Part shown: piece by piece, positions 47,351 to 58,579 of the stretch
Layout: each line of letters starts with the position of its first letter
Position numbering within the stretch: the first letter of the stretch is position 1
Source of the DNA: Musa acuminata AAA Group
Lineage: Eukaryota > Streptophyta > Magnoliopsida > Zingiberales > Musaceae
DNA: 64,000 bases
Reading direction: 5' to 3'
NCBI RefSeq assembly: GCF_036884655.1
Contig: NC_088340.1
Coordinates: forward strand, 25,367,001 to 25,431,000
Translations under genes and position numbers: made by a program
The notes under the pieces: generated by a model
Databases searched by the model: none
What the model saw: only the letters and a program-made list of their open reading frames with translations
Told to the model about the DNA's origin: nothing

Positions 47351-50300
47351 GATGATGATAACCACTTGATGACGGAGTTAAACTTAACTCCCGGAGTTTA
47401 AACAAACTCCCCCGATCAATATGCCTTATTGATAGAACATTGAATTCAAACTGAATTCAAGTCATTGCAATATTCATCATGAATACTTGCAATACGTCAT
47501 CATAAACTTATGCATAACATCATACTTCTCCCCCTTTGTCATCAACAAAAAGGAGAAGTTCCTACTCTTATGTGTTTAGAGATAAAAAGTTCAAATCATT
47601 GCATGATAAACATTTTATCATCATGCAACCTAGCAATTAAAGATATGCAAGTTTTAGCTTGTTTGCTTTTCTTGAGATAGCAACTGTTTGCTTCTCTTTA
47701 GACTATAAGCTAGCAATTTTTACGATATGCAAGTTTTACTGCATACAAGCTAGCTTTTCATCATAACATATAAGCACAAAAGCATAGCAAGATTCTTAAG
47801 TTCAATCATGGCAATTCAACACTTGCTTCTTGTGCAAGATTACACTTTGCTTTTCTTTGCATGTTCTAACTAGCAAAAGCTTTCTCCCCTTTGTTTTTGT
47901 CGAAAAGAAGGGAAGAGTACAAGCTAGCCAACATTTGCCTTGAGCTAGCAATCTTTCACCCCCTATGTCATTGCCGAAAAGAAGGAGAGGAACCAATGAT
48001 TTAGACTTTTACATAAACTATAAATTTGCATCAATCAATATTTCAATCATCACATGATACATACAAGACAACAATGCAAAGAAATCATATCATGAAAGAC
48101 ATCAATTGTTAAACATGATATGATAATAGTCTCAAAAATTTCAATTTATGATACATGTGATATATTACGATACACTAAAAAATTTAATGCGATTCTTTTA
48201 AGGATATCAACATATTTTTGATACAAAGCATGGCAAGAGCAATTATATCGCAAGTTTTCTAAGTTTTGCATTTTTTGCTTCTTTCGAGATAGCAATTCTT
48301 TGCTTCTCTTTATATTGCAAGATTTGCAATTCATTGGTAGTGTTCATAATAGCAAGTTTTTTCAATGAAATGATCGAGCTAGCAAATTTTCCTTCCTTTG
48401 AAATATGCAGGCTAGTAAACTAACTCCCCCTTTATCATTATCCAAAAGAAGGGAGAAATCAATGGCTAAAAAAATTAATCATTATACAAGCCATATTACA
48501 AAATCATGTCATGATATCAAGAAAATTCAAGAAGGACATGATTCGTTTGACAAATCTTTTTAATAGAGCAAAAGAATTATACAACCAAGGATCATAATTA
48601 AAATATATCAATATCATAAATCAAGTCATGATTCGTGATTCATCATAAAGCAAATTAATTTTCAATCATCACATAAGGCATTTAAAGAATTTTTGAAACA
48701 TAGGAGAATGATTAATTTAAGTATGCAATGTTTCAATCAAATTCAAGTCATGAATACCAATACTTTCATATTGTGAGTATCAATTCATGAATACCAAAAG
48801 ATATTATTTGTGATTCCAATTTTGCAAGATCAAGATTATGATTTAGATAAAACTCATTCAAGTCAAATCGTTAACTTGAAACTCATAATCAAGTCATCAA
48901 AATCAATTTCGAGATTCACAAAATATCATGAAATCATTAATCTCGATTAGATGGAAAAGGCATTTTTTAAGTGATTCTTTTTCATCTAAGCATGCCTTAG
49001 TCTTTATATGTCAAATCAAGATAAGCATGAAAGTTCAAGACTTAAAGGCAAAATCTTATACAACAACTCATCAAGCAAGATTTTAAACATTTATTTTCAA
49101 GCCATATAAAGAGTAAGTCAAGGATTCAATTATCTCATGTCATGAATTCCAATAGGCATCTCAAATTATCAACATCACATTAAAAAGATATTTCAAAAAG
49201 ATATATCGATAAGTGATTCATTTGTATCATTTCATTCATTCGGAAGATTCTCCTCTTTGGTAAATAAATCTAGGAGAACAAAATGAGTTAAGGGAGATGT
49301 AACATGATTGAAGCATTGAACATGATTCATATTTAAAATGTGTCTCATGTCATAAGTATGAATGAAGCATTTGTGAAATCCGAAATCAGCCTCAAAGTCA
49401 CATTCAATAAATTCATACATGACAAGCATAGAATTATTGAAAAGACAATAAGATAGAGGATTGCATTTCATTTTTATAAATTTCTATTCATGTGATTTGC
49501 TTCTTATAAGCATGCCTTTACCTTTAATAAAACAAGTGTCAACATTTAAGACGAGAAGGTAAAAAACAAATCATTAAGCATAATTCCATGATAACATCCT
49601 TTTAATATCTTGATATTCATCATCAAGTATGATTTCAAAAAGTATATTAAAGAAAAATTATTAAGACCAAATGCATGATACACTCATTTATTTTCAAAAT
49701 ATTCATCATGTTTATTTTCATGAGATTCACAAGATTGGTAAAATAAATTCATTAATCTCAATAGGATAGAAAATTCATTTCCATTTCATACAATTGATTT
49801 CTTGTGAGGGTATTCAAGTCTTTTGTGAAAACATGTATCATCATTTAAAATCGAAACATAAGTTTCGCCATGAAGCCGTCAAGACCAAACACATCATGAT
49901 ATCACATCTATCATCAAAAGACTATCAAGAAATTCATACATAGATGTACATGCACTATGTCATCTTAATATGTCATGAGAATGTCATCTTAATTCGTAAT
50001 AAAAACGATTAGACCAAAAACATGTTAATCTAAAATGAGAGTTTCAAATCAACATTTACTTCAAAAACTCATGCATGACATAAAATCATCAAGATACACA
50101 TGCATGGATTAATCCTAAGCATTATCACATATCATATAATTATCATCCCTAATGTTGCATACATTATTCAACATTTCAAAACATAACATGCATGAAACCT
50201 TAGCAATATACTTTTCATGATCAAATTTTTAATTTTTCAAAGATGCTAAAAAGAAAAACATGATATAATTTTTGAAAAACAATTTTTTATTTCCTATTCC

Positions 50301-50429
50301 TACTATCTAAATTAAGCACTTATGAAAACTTCAAGTAATTTCAAAATAATTCAACAGAGTTGAGTTACTTACCTTGTAGTCGAAGCCCGTCAAAGCCCAA
50401 TTCACCATTTCACCGAAGTTCTTGATTTA
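47351..50429 (-). other. Non-coding interior with repeated polypurine-tract-like motifs
   Basis: AT-rich DNA with no frame longer than about 80 codons. At the 3' LTR end of the element, minus-strand G-rich motifs recur: near 47406-47413, 47526-47543, 47881-47901, 47957-47980 and 48422-48456, most with a following or preceding GACAAAGGGGGAG or CTTCTTTT-type context. Iterated polypurine-like motifs before the 3' LTR are a known Sirevirus hallmark. A TTTGCTTCTCTTTA...GCAAG word also repeats (about 47665-47715 and 48270-48325). Confidence 0.7.
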
Positions 50430-51228
50430 TCCTTGGTTACCTTCCTCTTCTTTGGCCTCTTCCTTCGTTCAAGTTCATTGTTTATTTTAGATTTTTATTT
50501 AATAAACTTATTAAGATTTAGTGTTCAAAGTTCAAGTTCATCATTGTCCTCATCACTTAAGTCATTGCTCAAGTGGTATTCATTTGTCCGAAGTTTCAAA
50601 TCCTTCCTATTTTTTGGAAGGTGATTCAAGTGCTTATCGGGTTCAAAATGTTCCAAAAGTGTTATTTTATAGGTCATTAATGACCCGATTAATTCTTCTA
50701 ATGGAAAATTATTTAAATTTTTTATCTCTTATATTGCGGTTATTTTAGGATCCCACCTTTTTGAAAGGGATCTTAAGATCTTGCTTACGAGATCAAAATT
50801 CGAAAAAGATTTACTAAGAACTCTTAGATTATTGACGATATCCGTGAAACGGGTGTACATGTCGCCTATAGTCTTACTTGGTTGCATTCAAAAAATCTCA
50901 AAATCATGCAATAAAATGTTAACTTTCGAGTCTTTGACTCTACTAGTTCCCTTATGCATGATTTCAAGTGTTCGCCAAATATCAAAAGTCGTTTCGCACA
51001 TAGAAATTAGATTGAACTCATTTTTGTCCAAAGCACAAAATAAGGCATTCATAGCCTTTGCGTTTAATGAAAAATACTTCTTCTCTAAATCCGACCATTC
51101 GTTCATCGATTTAGAGGGAAGTTGAAAACCATTTTCAACAATATTTCATAAATCCAAATTCATAGAAATCAAGAAAACTCTCATTTGAGTTTTCCAATAA
51201 GTGTAGTCTAAGCCCTCTTGAAAGCAAT
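50430..51228 (-). pseudogene. Ty1/copia gag pseudogene
   Basis: This is the 5' half of a Sirevirus-type gag, starting at an ATG at 51228-51226. The blocks TYWKTQMRVFLISMN, ALFCALDKNEFN and TSRVKDSKVNIL are visible, then the UBN2 core (GDMYTRFTDI-like, near 50865) in decayed form with several stops. It fades out around 50450 before the zinc knuckles. It is more diverged from the other gags in the window than they are from one another. Confidence 0.8.
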
Positions 51229-51275
51229 AAAAAGCCATTTCTCTCGGGTGTAAATTCGAAATGAGAAAATACTGG

Positions 51276-51287
51276 GCTCTGATACTA
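51276..51287 (-). other. Primer-binding site, initiator-Met tRNA type
   Basis: The minus strand reads TAGTATCAGAGC just inside the 5' LTR end at 51290, one change from the canonical site. Confidence 0.75.
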
Positions 51288-51289
51288 AT

Positions 51290-53199
51290 TGTTAGGATCA
51301 AGAGCACTAAGAGGGGGGGGGGTAGGGGTAGTGCAGCGGAAAACTTTCGACGATTAAAACTGCATTCGTACGATAAAAGCGATTTTGGTAAGAAAGCCGA
51401 TTCGTAAATCACTTTAATTTGTGATCAAGCGAGACGCAGTTAAAGCAAATATATAGAGGTAGTTTGCAGTTAACATAGATAACAGAATGCAATAGCAAAC
51501 TGGAATATGACGTTCGTATGATAAAAGCAATTTCGGTATGAAAGTCGATTCGTAAATCACTTTAACTTGTGATCAAGCGAGATGCAGTTAAAGCAAAGAT
51601 ATAAAGGCAGTTTGTAGTTATGATGGTAATTAGAATGTAAGCGCAAACTGAAATATGATGTTCGTACGATAAAACTGATTTCCGTCTTAACGCCGATTTG
51701 GAAAATACTTAACTATGAAACACGTTCGTAAATGAGCAGAAGGCAGTAAGCTACTGAGGAGGTTTGCAGTAAAGATAAGATGCTCAAAGTAAATGCAAAC
51801 CGAGATTTAGAGTGGTTCAGTCAATCTTGACCTACATCCACTTTTGGCTTCCTCCACCAACGAGGTCACCGACGTCCATTAGAGGCATTCCTTCAATAGA
51901 AATTTCTCTCCTCTCTTGAAAGATCTAAACTTGGAAGAAAAGAGGAAGGAGAACTTCTAGCCTTTACAACACTTTTGAGCTCTAAAAATCACAGAGTAAG
52001 ATTGGATTTTCGGTGCCCTTTGGTTGCCCTTCCATGCAGGAAAGGGTGGGGTATATATAGGCCCCAAACAAGTTTGAATTTGGAGCTAAAAATTGTCATT
52101 TCTCGGATTTTCGGGGTCCTGGCGGAACTACCTCCTGATTGGGGCGGTACAACCGCTTGGCAGCTCGGAGACTGAGCTCTAGGCAGTGCCACCGCTTGTC
52201 AGGGGCGGTTGCATCGCCTAGTCTCGCTCGGAGACTGAGCCCAGGTGGTGCCACCGCCTGACTGGGGCAGTTGCACCGCCCAGCTTTCTTGGGAGACCAT
52301 CTCTTGGGTGGTGCCACCATCGACCCTGGTAGTGCCACCGCCTGGCAGGAATTCTGGTCCCAATGGGTTGATCCATTCGGCCCAATTTAGATCTATCAAG
52401 GGCCCAATTGCCCCCATATTAAGTTAATGGGATCACCTCCCATTCCTAACTTAATCTATATGCTAACTACGATATTTCTTAAGACATTTACTACAACTTG
52501 CTCCGGTGGGTCAATCGCTTCTTTCGGCGAGCTTCCGGCGAACTTCCGGCGAACATCCGATGAACCTTCGGCGATGCTCCGGCGGACTTTCGACAAACTT
52601 CTAGACTTGTGATGATCCACTTGGTGAGTTCCAATGAGCTTCTTTGGCAAGCTCCTGGACTTCTCGGATTTGTTCCCGCAGAACCTCCGACGACCGTCCG
52701 GACTTCTGTCGAACTCTCAAACTCCCAACGTGATCATAGTCTTGACTTCGGTGCAACTCCTATTGCATGTTTTACTTCCATCATAGTTAATCCTACACAT
52801 GTAAAACAAAACTTCAAACGAGATAATTAATCCTAAAAAATTAACCAAGTTGTCCGGCATGTTATTGGTTCCTCGACGCTTCGTCCGATTCTTCGCCGCA
52901 TCGTCCTTTCCTATAGCCTATTGCCCAATCGGCCAGTTGACTCCACAACTCCAATATCCTTAGCACAATACCCGCTCTTCTTGGCCCGATGCCGGAGTCC
53001 ATAGCCCGAAGCCTTCTGTCGATACGTTGACCGATCCACCGGCCCGACGTCCAATCTTCCGACATGTTCCTCCGTCCCAACATGATTTTTCCTGCTTTAA
53101 TTGTCTCATCCTGATCGAAGCATCTTACATCACTCAAAACGTAGATTAAAATATAAACACATATCAAGTGATTTCATTATCAAAATACGAGATTCAACA
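51290..53199 (-). repeat. 5' LTR (1910 bp) of the gag-only element
   Basis: It matches 45316-47336 but lacks about 65 bp after CTTCAATAG (51898; the partner continues GCGAAGGCCAACC) and about 45 bp in the palindrome region near 52190. It begins with an unusually long G run (51312-51321). Confidence 0.9.
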
Positions 53200-53204
53200 G
53201 GTAA

Positions 53205-53584
53205 ACCTTTTCATAGTTAGAGAAAATCCATTGCTAGAAAGACACAAGGAATGAATGCTGCTCCATGGGGCACTGTGGCTCAAGGGAGTAGGGTTAAAGA
53301 TCCTACATGCAGAGATTTGATAAATGAAATGTGAAAAAATGAAGAATGGAATGTATGCACTCGCTTTAACGGTTAGGAGTAGGTAACCCATGCACTGTCT
53401 TTGTTTCTATTTTATTTTAATTCATCATATCTTATTTTGTTATGTGAGATTTAAGAATCACTATCAATACCTTAGTGTAGATCTAGGATAATCCCTTGTA
53501 AATAGCCAATTTAAAATTTAGAGATGATGTACGTGTAGTACATCTATGATGTAGTAATTGACTTTCTCGGTAGGCCACAATTGC
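53205..53584. other. Short unassigned spacer
   Basis: AT-rich sequence between the target duplication of the preceding element and the truncated gag that follows. No gene or repeat recognised. Confidence 0.4.
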
Positions 53585-54706
53585 TGCAAGTAAATATCTT
53601 AATTATGAGATATTTTTTACTAATTAATTTACATTCATCAAACAAATCATGAAAAGCACTTAATAATTCATCAAAAGATAAATTTGCGTCAATTGAATTA
53701 CTTACCTCATCTCTGATAGCCATTAGCGCATAGTGAGCAACTTGCTTGGTGTTGATTGGCTCCTCTTCTTCAGATGTACTTGAGTCGTCCCATGTTGCTT
53801 TGAGAGTCTTCTTCTTTGGTTACCTCTTTTTGGCTAGGGTATATTCACTCTTATAATGTCCCAGCTTTTTACATTCATAGCATATTACTTGATCTTTCTT
53901 AGGTTCAAATTTATTTTTAGTGTTACTTTTAAATTTATTCAGTTTTATGAATTTTTTGAATTTACTTGTTAAGAGTGTCAAATCTTCATCAAGATCCTCA
54001 TCACTTAGTTTTCTTTCAAGTGGTTTTTTGGGTTTTATCGCCATATCTTTCCTGTTCTTTGGAAGGGTGTCCTCGAGCTCTTCATAAGCTTTACAAGTCA
54101 TCTCATAGGTTATTAGTAACCCAATTAGTTCTTCGAGAGGAAAATTATTTAGAACTTTGGCATCTTGAATGACCATTACTTTAGGGTTCCAACTCTTTGG
54201 AAGGGATCTTAAAATTTTATTAACAAGTTTAAAATCCGAGAAACTTTTACCAAGTCCTTTTAGACCATTGACGACATCCGTAAATCGGGTGTTCATATCT
54301 CCATTGGTCTCACTCAGTTTCATTCGAAACAATTCATAAGTGTATACTAAAAGATTAATTTTTGACTCATTCACTCTACTATTGCCTTCATGAGTTACTT
54401 TGAGTGTGTGCCAAATATCAAAAGCCATTTCACAAATCGACACTCATTAAACTCATTTTTATCTAATGCACAAAACAAGGCATTCATAGCCTTGAAATTT
54501 AAAGTGAAAGTCTTTTTCTCCAACTCATTCCAATCGTTCATTCGAAGAGAAGACTTTTGAAAACCATTTTTGACAACATTCCAAAGCTCAAAATCCATTG
54601 AAATTAGGAAGATCTTTATTCTAGTCTTCCAATATGTGTAATCTGTCCCATTGAACATGGGCGAACGTGTAATTGAATGACCCTCTAGGTTGTCGGCAAA
54701 TGCCAT
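53585..54706 (-). pseudogene. Ty1/copia gag pseudogene, truncated, one frameshift
   Basis: It starts at an ATG at 54706-54704 with the typical opening (FNGTDYTYWKTRIKIFLIS). The frame shifts near 54440 after KNEFN and continues as 54443-53820 through the UBN2 core and the first zinc knuckle (CYECKKLGHYKSEY, in which the last Cys is replaced by Tyr) to a stop at 53820. Homology ends abruptly at about 53585 in the coiled-coil part, so the second knuckle and all of pol are missing. Confidence 0.85.
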
Positions 54707-54755
54707 CTCTCTTAGGTTTTAAACCAAAGAGAGTGAACCTTGCTCTGATACCAAT

Positions 54756-56044
54756 TGTTAGTATCAAGAGAAGCACTAAGAGAGAGGGGGGGGCATATAA
54801 ATTTGTGCAGCGAAAAATTCTTCGATTTCTTAAAATATTTCGTACATTCGATGGAAATTGATTCGAAAAGATAATAATTTGAAACGTAAGAGAGCGTAAG
54901 CATAGTGAAAGCAAGATGAGGAGGAGAAGCAGTTTGCTATGAAATGATTTGCAATTAAAGTAAATTACTCAAAACAAAATGCAAACTAGAATTTAGAGTG
55001 GTTCAGTCAATGTAACCTACATCCACTTTCGAATTCCTCCTCCGTCAAGATCATCGGCATCCACTAGAGGCCTTCCTTCAATAGGTGAAGACCAATCACC
55101 TTTTACAGCTCTTTCTCCTTTTGTCGGGTTTAGAAGAGAACCTTTACAAGTCGCACACATCTCTTGAATGATCTCAAAACTTAGAAAGGGAGGAGGAGGA
55201 CTCTAGCACTTGTTTACAACACTTTTACACCCCATTGACTTAAGATTATAATCGCACTTCGGTGCCATTTTATACAGAAAAGGGTGAGGTATTTATAGGC
55301 TTTAATGGCTTTCAAAAATGGAGCCAAAATATGTTTCATCCTAGATTTTCGGGGTACTAGTGGTACCACTGTAATTCTTAGGCGGTACCACTGCCATTAC
55401 TAGGCAGTACCACCGCCAAACACTTGAAACTAGGTGGTACCACCGCCTGATAGGGGCGGTACCATCGCTGGCATCATTAATTGCCAACGATACCACCGCC
55501 CAGTTAGACCACCTGGGAGACTAGGTCTTCCAAGCAGTGGCCCTGGCGGTGCCACCATTGGTCAAAGTCTAGCAACATGGTTGGGCCTTTGTTTTCGGCC
55601 CAAACCATCCTAGCTCCGAGCCCAATTGGTCTCGAACAGAGTTGATGAGATTTCCTACCAAATCAACTCTAATTATTGTTCTAACTATGATTAAGGCAAG
55701 CATGGTCCGGTACGTCGAATTTTCACTCGACGATCCTCCGATGAACTTCTCGGCGAGTCTTCCGGTGAGCTTCCGGCGAACTCTGGACCAACTCTTGGCT
55801 AGTCTTCCGGTGTGCTTCCGGTGATCTCCCGACGAGCTTTCAGTGAGTCTTCCAACATTCTTCTAGTGATCTCACGATGAACTCTCGGCGAGCTCCCGGT
55901 ATATCATCTGAGTCTTCGACTCTGGCCCATCATCTGCTTTACGCCTTACTACTATTGTAGTTAATCCTGCACACTTATCTCAACACATAGATTAGATCAA
56001 ATAATTTACCAATTGATTTCATCATCAAAATCCGAAATTCAACA
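54756..56044 (-). repeat. 5' LTR (1289 bp) of the truncated copia element
   Basis: The plus strand begins TGTTAGTATC next to the primer site (GCTCTGATACCA, 54742-54753) and ends CGAAATTCAACA. The palindrome array at 55360-55560 contains words such as GGCGGTACCACTGCC and GGGCGGTACCATCGC. It is the closest in size to the LTR at 58580. Confidence 0.85.
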
Positions 56045-57400
56045 ATTGGGGATACAATACAAGTGCTCATTGCAGAATGAGTTCACTAATTGATCCGCTC
56101 ACATAATACTGAATGATTGATGATACCTTATTGTCAAACATCGATTTCGTCATCTCAATTATGTATTTGGTCCTTAGACTTGAGACACTAAGGATGTCCT
56201 GTATGAGCACTCCATTCTTTTATACCAGACTTATAGGTCTAGAGGTTCTAGATGTAGCATAGCTAGTCATCGGGAGTGGTAGCCAACCATAAGAGTGCTA
56301 TTGAGTATCAATAGAGGATCATCTGCTCTCGGTATCATGAGAGAAATATCCCATGTATTCCTATTCATACAAATCCCTAGCAGGGTCATTCAGATTGAGA
56401 AAGAAAGAGTTTTCCAATAGAATCCTATTAGAGCAAGACTCGAGTAGAAACTATATTGGCCTGATAGTACCATGCCTAGTATATGGTCTCTAGGGTATTA
56501 GATAGATGAGTAACTATAGATACATGATAATTAAGGACAGAAAGGTCCAAAGGATTGGATTCCCTTATTTCGTCTGGGAAATGCGATGTAGTGGCCTAGT
56601 ACGTCCGCAGTCGATGAGTCGAGTGAATTATTATGAGATAATAATTTACTAAGCCAAAATGAGTTCTAATTGGTATGACTAATGACCAGCTCGATATTGG
56701 GCCTAAAGGGTCACACACATTTGGTAGGCGTTGCGATGAGTAGAGGTTCGAATATGAGATATCCGTTGGAGCTCCTATCTTTTTGGATATCCAATAAGCT
56801 CCTGAATTATTGGATCCTATAGGTGAGATCCAATAAGTGCTAATAAGAGATTATTGGGTAGAGACTAAATAATCTAATAGTCTTGGGTAGTTGGATGGAG
56901 ATCGAGTGCCTAATATGGCAGGATCCATTAGGGTTAAGTAAACAAGAGGCCTCTATAAATAGGAGGGAACCAAAGACGCATAGGCTAGAGGTTCTTTTTT
57001 GGCTGCCTACTCCTGGTATCCTCTCTCCCTCTCCTCCTCATACTGCAGCTCCTATTTAGGGTGTGTGGACAACAAGAAGGGACAACCCATTCTTAATTGC
57101 ATGGTGCATACGAGGAAGAGATTTGCGCAGCGATTTGAGAAGCATCATTGCAGCCCCTACCATGTGGATCACTGCTAGAGAGGAGGACAATTGACCTCCT
57201 TCATCCTCTCCTAAAGATCTATAGGTTTTTAGGATTATACGATCTTCCCAAGTAATTTCTTATGCACCATTTTTCGGTTTCCTGGTTTTTGCGCACCATT
57301 TTTTGTACGACGATGAAACCTACTTGTCCACGGGAACTCTCAGATTTTAATTTTCTGTTCTTTTGCTGCGCATATGGTATCACTCCAAATTTTGCAACAT
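56045..57400 (+). repeat. LTR-like segment of an unrelated retroelement
   Basis: It starts at or just after 56045 (TTGGGGATACAATACAAG) and shows a strong TATA region CCTCTATAAATAGGAGG at about 56952, a pyrimidine-rich leader and, near 57369, TGGTATCA, the beginning of an initiator-Met primer site. It shares no sequence with the Sirevirus-like LTRs. The interior that should follow is missing. Confidence 0.55.
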
Positions 57401-57407
57401 GACCTAT

Positions 57408-57567
57408 TTGGATCAAGTTGGCACTAAGAGAGGGGAGGGGGTGGGGTTGAATTAGTGCTTTTGGAAAACTATGTCAATTGTGAAAATTTATACGATAAAA
57501 TCGTATCGGAAAAATATTTAAGCTTAAAGATGTTCGTAAGAGAGTGATGAATATGTAAAGTAGTAGG
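57408..57567 (-). repeat. Copia LTR end fragment, minus orientation
   Basis: TTGGATCAAGTTGGCACTAA with the G-rich run is the reverse-complemented 3' end of the Sirevirus-like LTR. It is cut after about 150 bp. Confidence 0.6.
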
Positions 57568-57683
57568 TGTTGAATCTCAGATTTTGATGATGAAACCAAC
57601 TGATTGTGTTTATCTGATTTGTGTTTTGAGTGATGCAGGAAGCTTCGATTAGGGAGAGACAATTAAAAGCAAGAAGAATCATA
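57568..57683 (+). repeat. Copia LTR start fragment (116 bp)
   Basis: It begins TGTTGAATCTCAGATTTTGA, the LTR 5' terminus, and is interrupted by the next LTR start at 57684. Confidence 0.7.
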
Positions 57684-58579
57684 TGTTGAATCTCGGATTT
57701 TGATGATGAAGTCAATTGTAATTTGTTTGATCTAATCTATATATTGAGAAAAGTGTTCAGGATTAACTACAATAGCAGTAAGACATAAAGTAGGTGTTGT
57801 GCTAGAGTCAAGATCGAGATCACGTTGGGAGTTCGAGAGTTCGTCGGAAGTCCGGACATTCGTCGGAAGTTCTGCTAGAACCAACCGAGAAGTCCAGGAG
57901 CTTACCAAAGAAGCTCATCAGAACTTGCCAAGAAGATCATCGTAAAGTCTAGGAGCTTGCTGAGAGTCCGTTGGAGCATTGTCGAGAGTTCATCGGATGT
58001 TCGCCGAAAGTACGCCGGAAGCTCGGCGAAAGAGCAATTGAAGCACCGAAACAAGAAGTGCAGTAAACATATCTTAATTATTGTAGTTAGAGCATAAATT
58101 AAGTTAGGATTGGGAGATAATCCCACTAACTTAATTAGGGGCCAATTGGGCCCTTAATAAGACTGAATTGGGTTGAATTGAGCACCTAATTTAGCCCCTA
58201 AATTCTTGGCCGACGGTGGCACCGCTTGGAAAGTAGTGCCCCAGGAAATCTGGGCGGTGGTACCGTCAACTGTTATTATTGCCAGTGGTGGTACTGCCCC
58301 TATCAAGTGGTGGTACCACCAAAGCTTGGTCTCGAAGCTCTATCAGGCGGTGGTGCCACCCAAACTGAGCAATAGTACCACCCAATGTCATGTGTTAAGT
58401 GGTGGTACTGCCCAATAATGGTAGTGGTATCGCTAGGACCCTGAAAATATGGGATTAGACACTTTTTGGCTCTATTTTTGAAGCCATTAGGGCCTATAAA
58501 AATCCTACCCTTTCCTGCATGAAAGGGCACAAAAGCAACGAGATAATCTTGAGTTGTTGGGGTGTAAAAGTGTTGTAAA
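57684..58579 (+). repeat. Copia LTR, 5' 896 bp, interrupted by the next element
   Basis: It starts TGTTGAATCTCGGATTTTG, has the TCGCCGGAAGCTCGG repeats and the palindrome array (58210-58430), a TATA-like CCTATAAAAATCC at about 58494, and stops at GTGTTGTAAA where the element at 58580 begins. The missing part should lie beyond the right edge. Confidence 0.8.

Larger units (their letters stand above)
45316..53199 (-). mobile_element. Complete pol-less Ty1/copia element (gag-only, Sirevirus-like)
   Basis: The limits are exact: TGTTAGGATC at 45316 and GAGATTCAACA ending at 53199, flanked by GGTAA on both sides (45311-45315, 53200-53204). Minus orientation: 5' LTR at 51290-53199, primer-site sequence at 51276-51287, broken gag (51228-50430), about 3.1 kb of non-coding interior, polypurine tract (47350-47337) and 3' LTR (47336-45316). 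There is no room or sequence for protease, integrase or reverse transcriptase, so mobilisation would have needed proteins from relatives such as the one at 58580. Confidence 0.9.
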
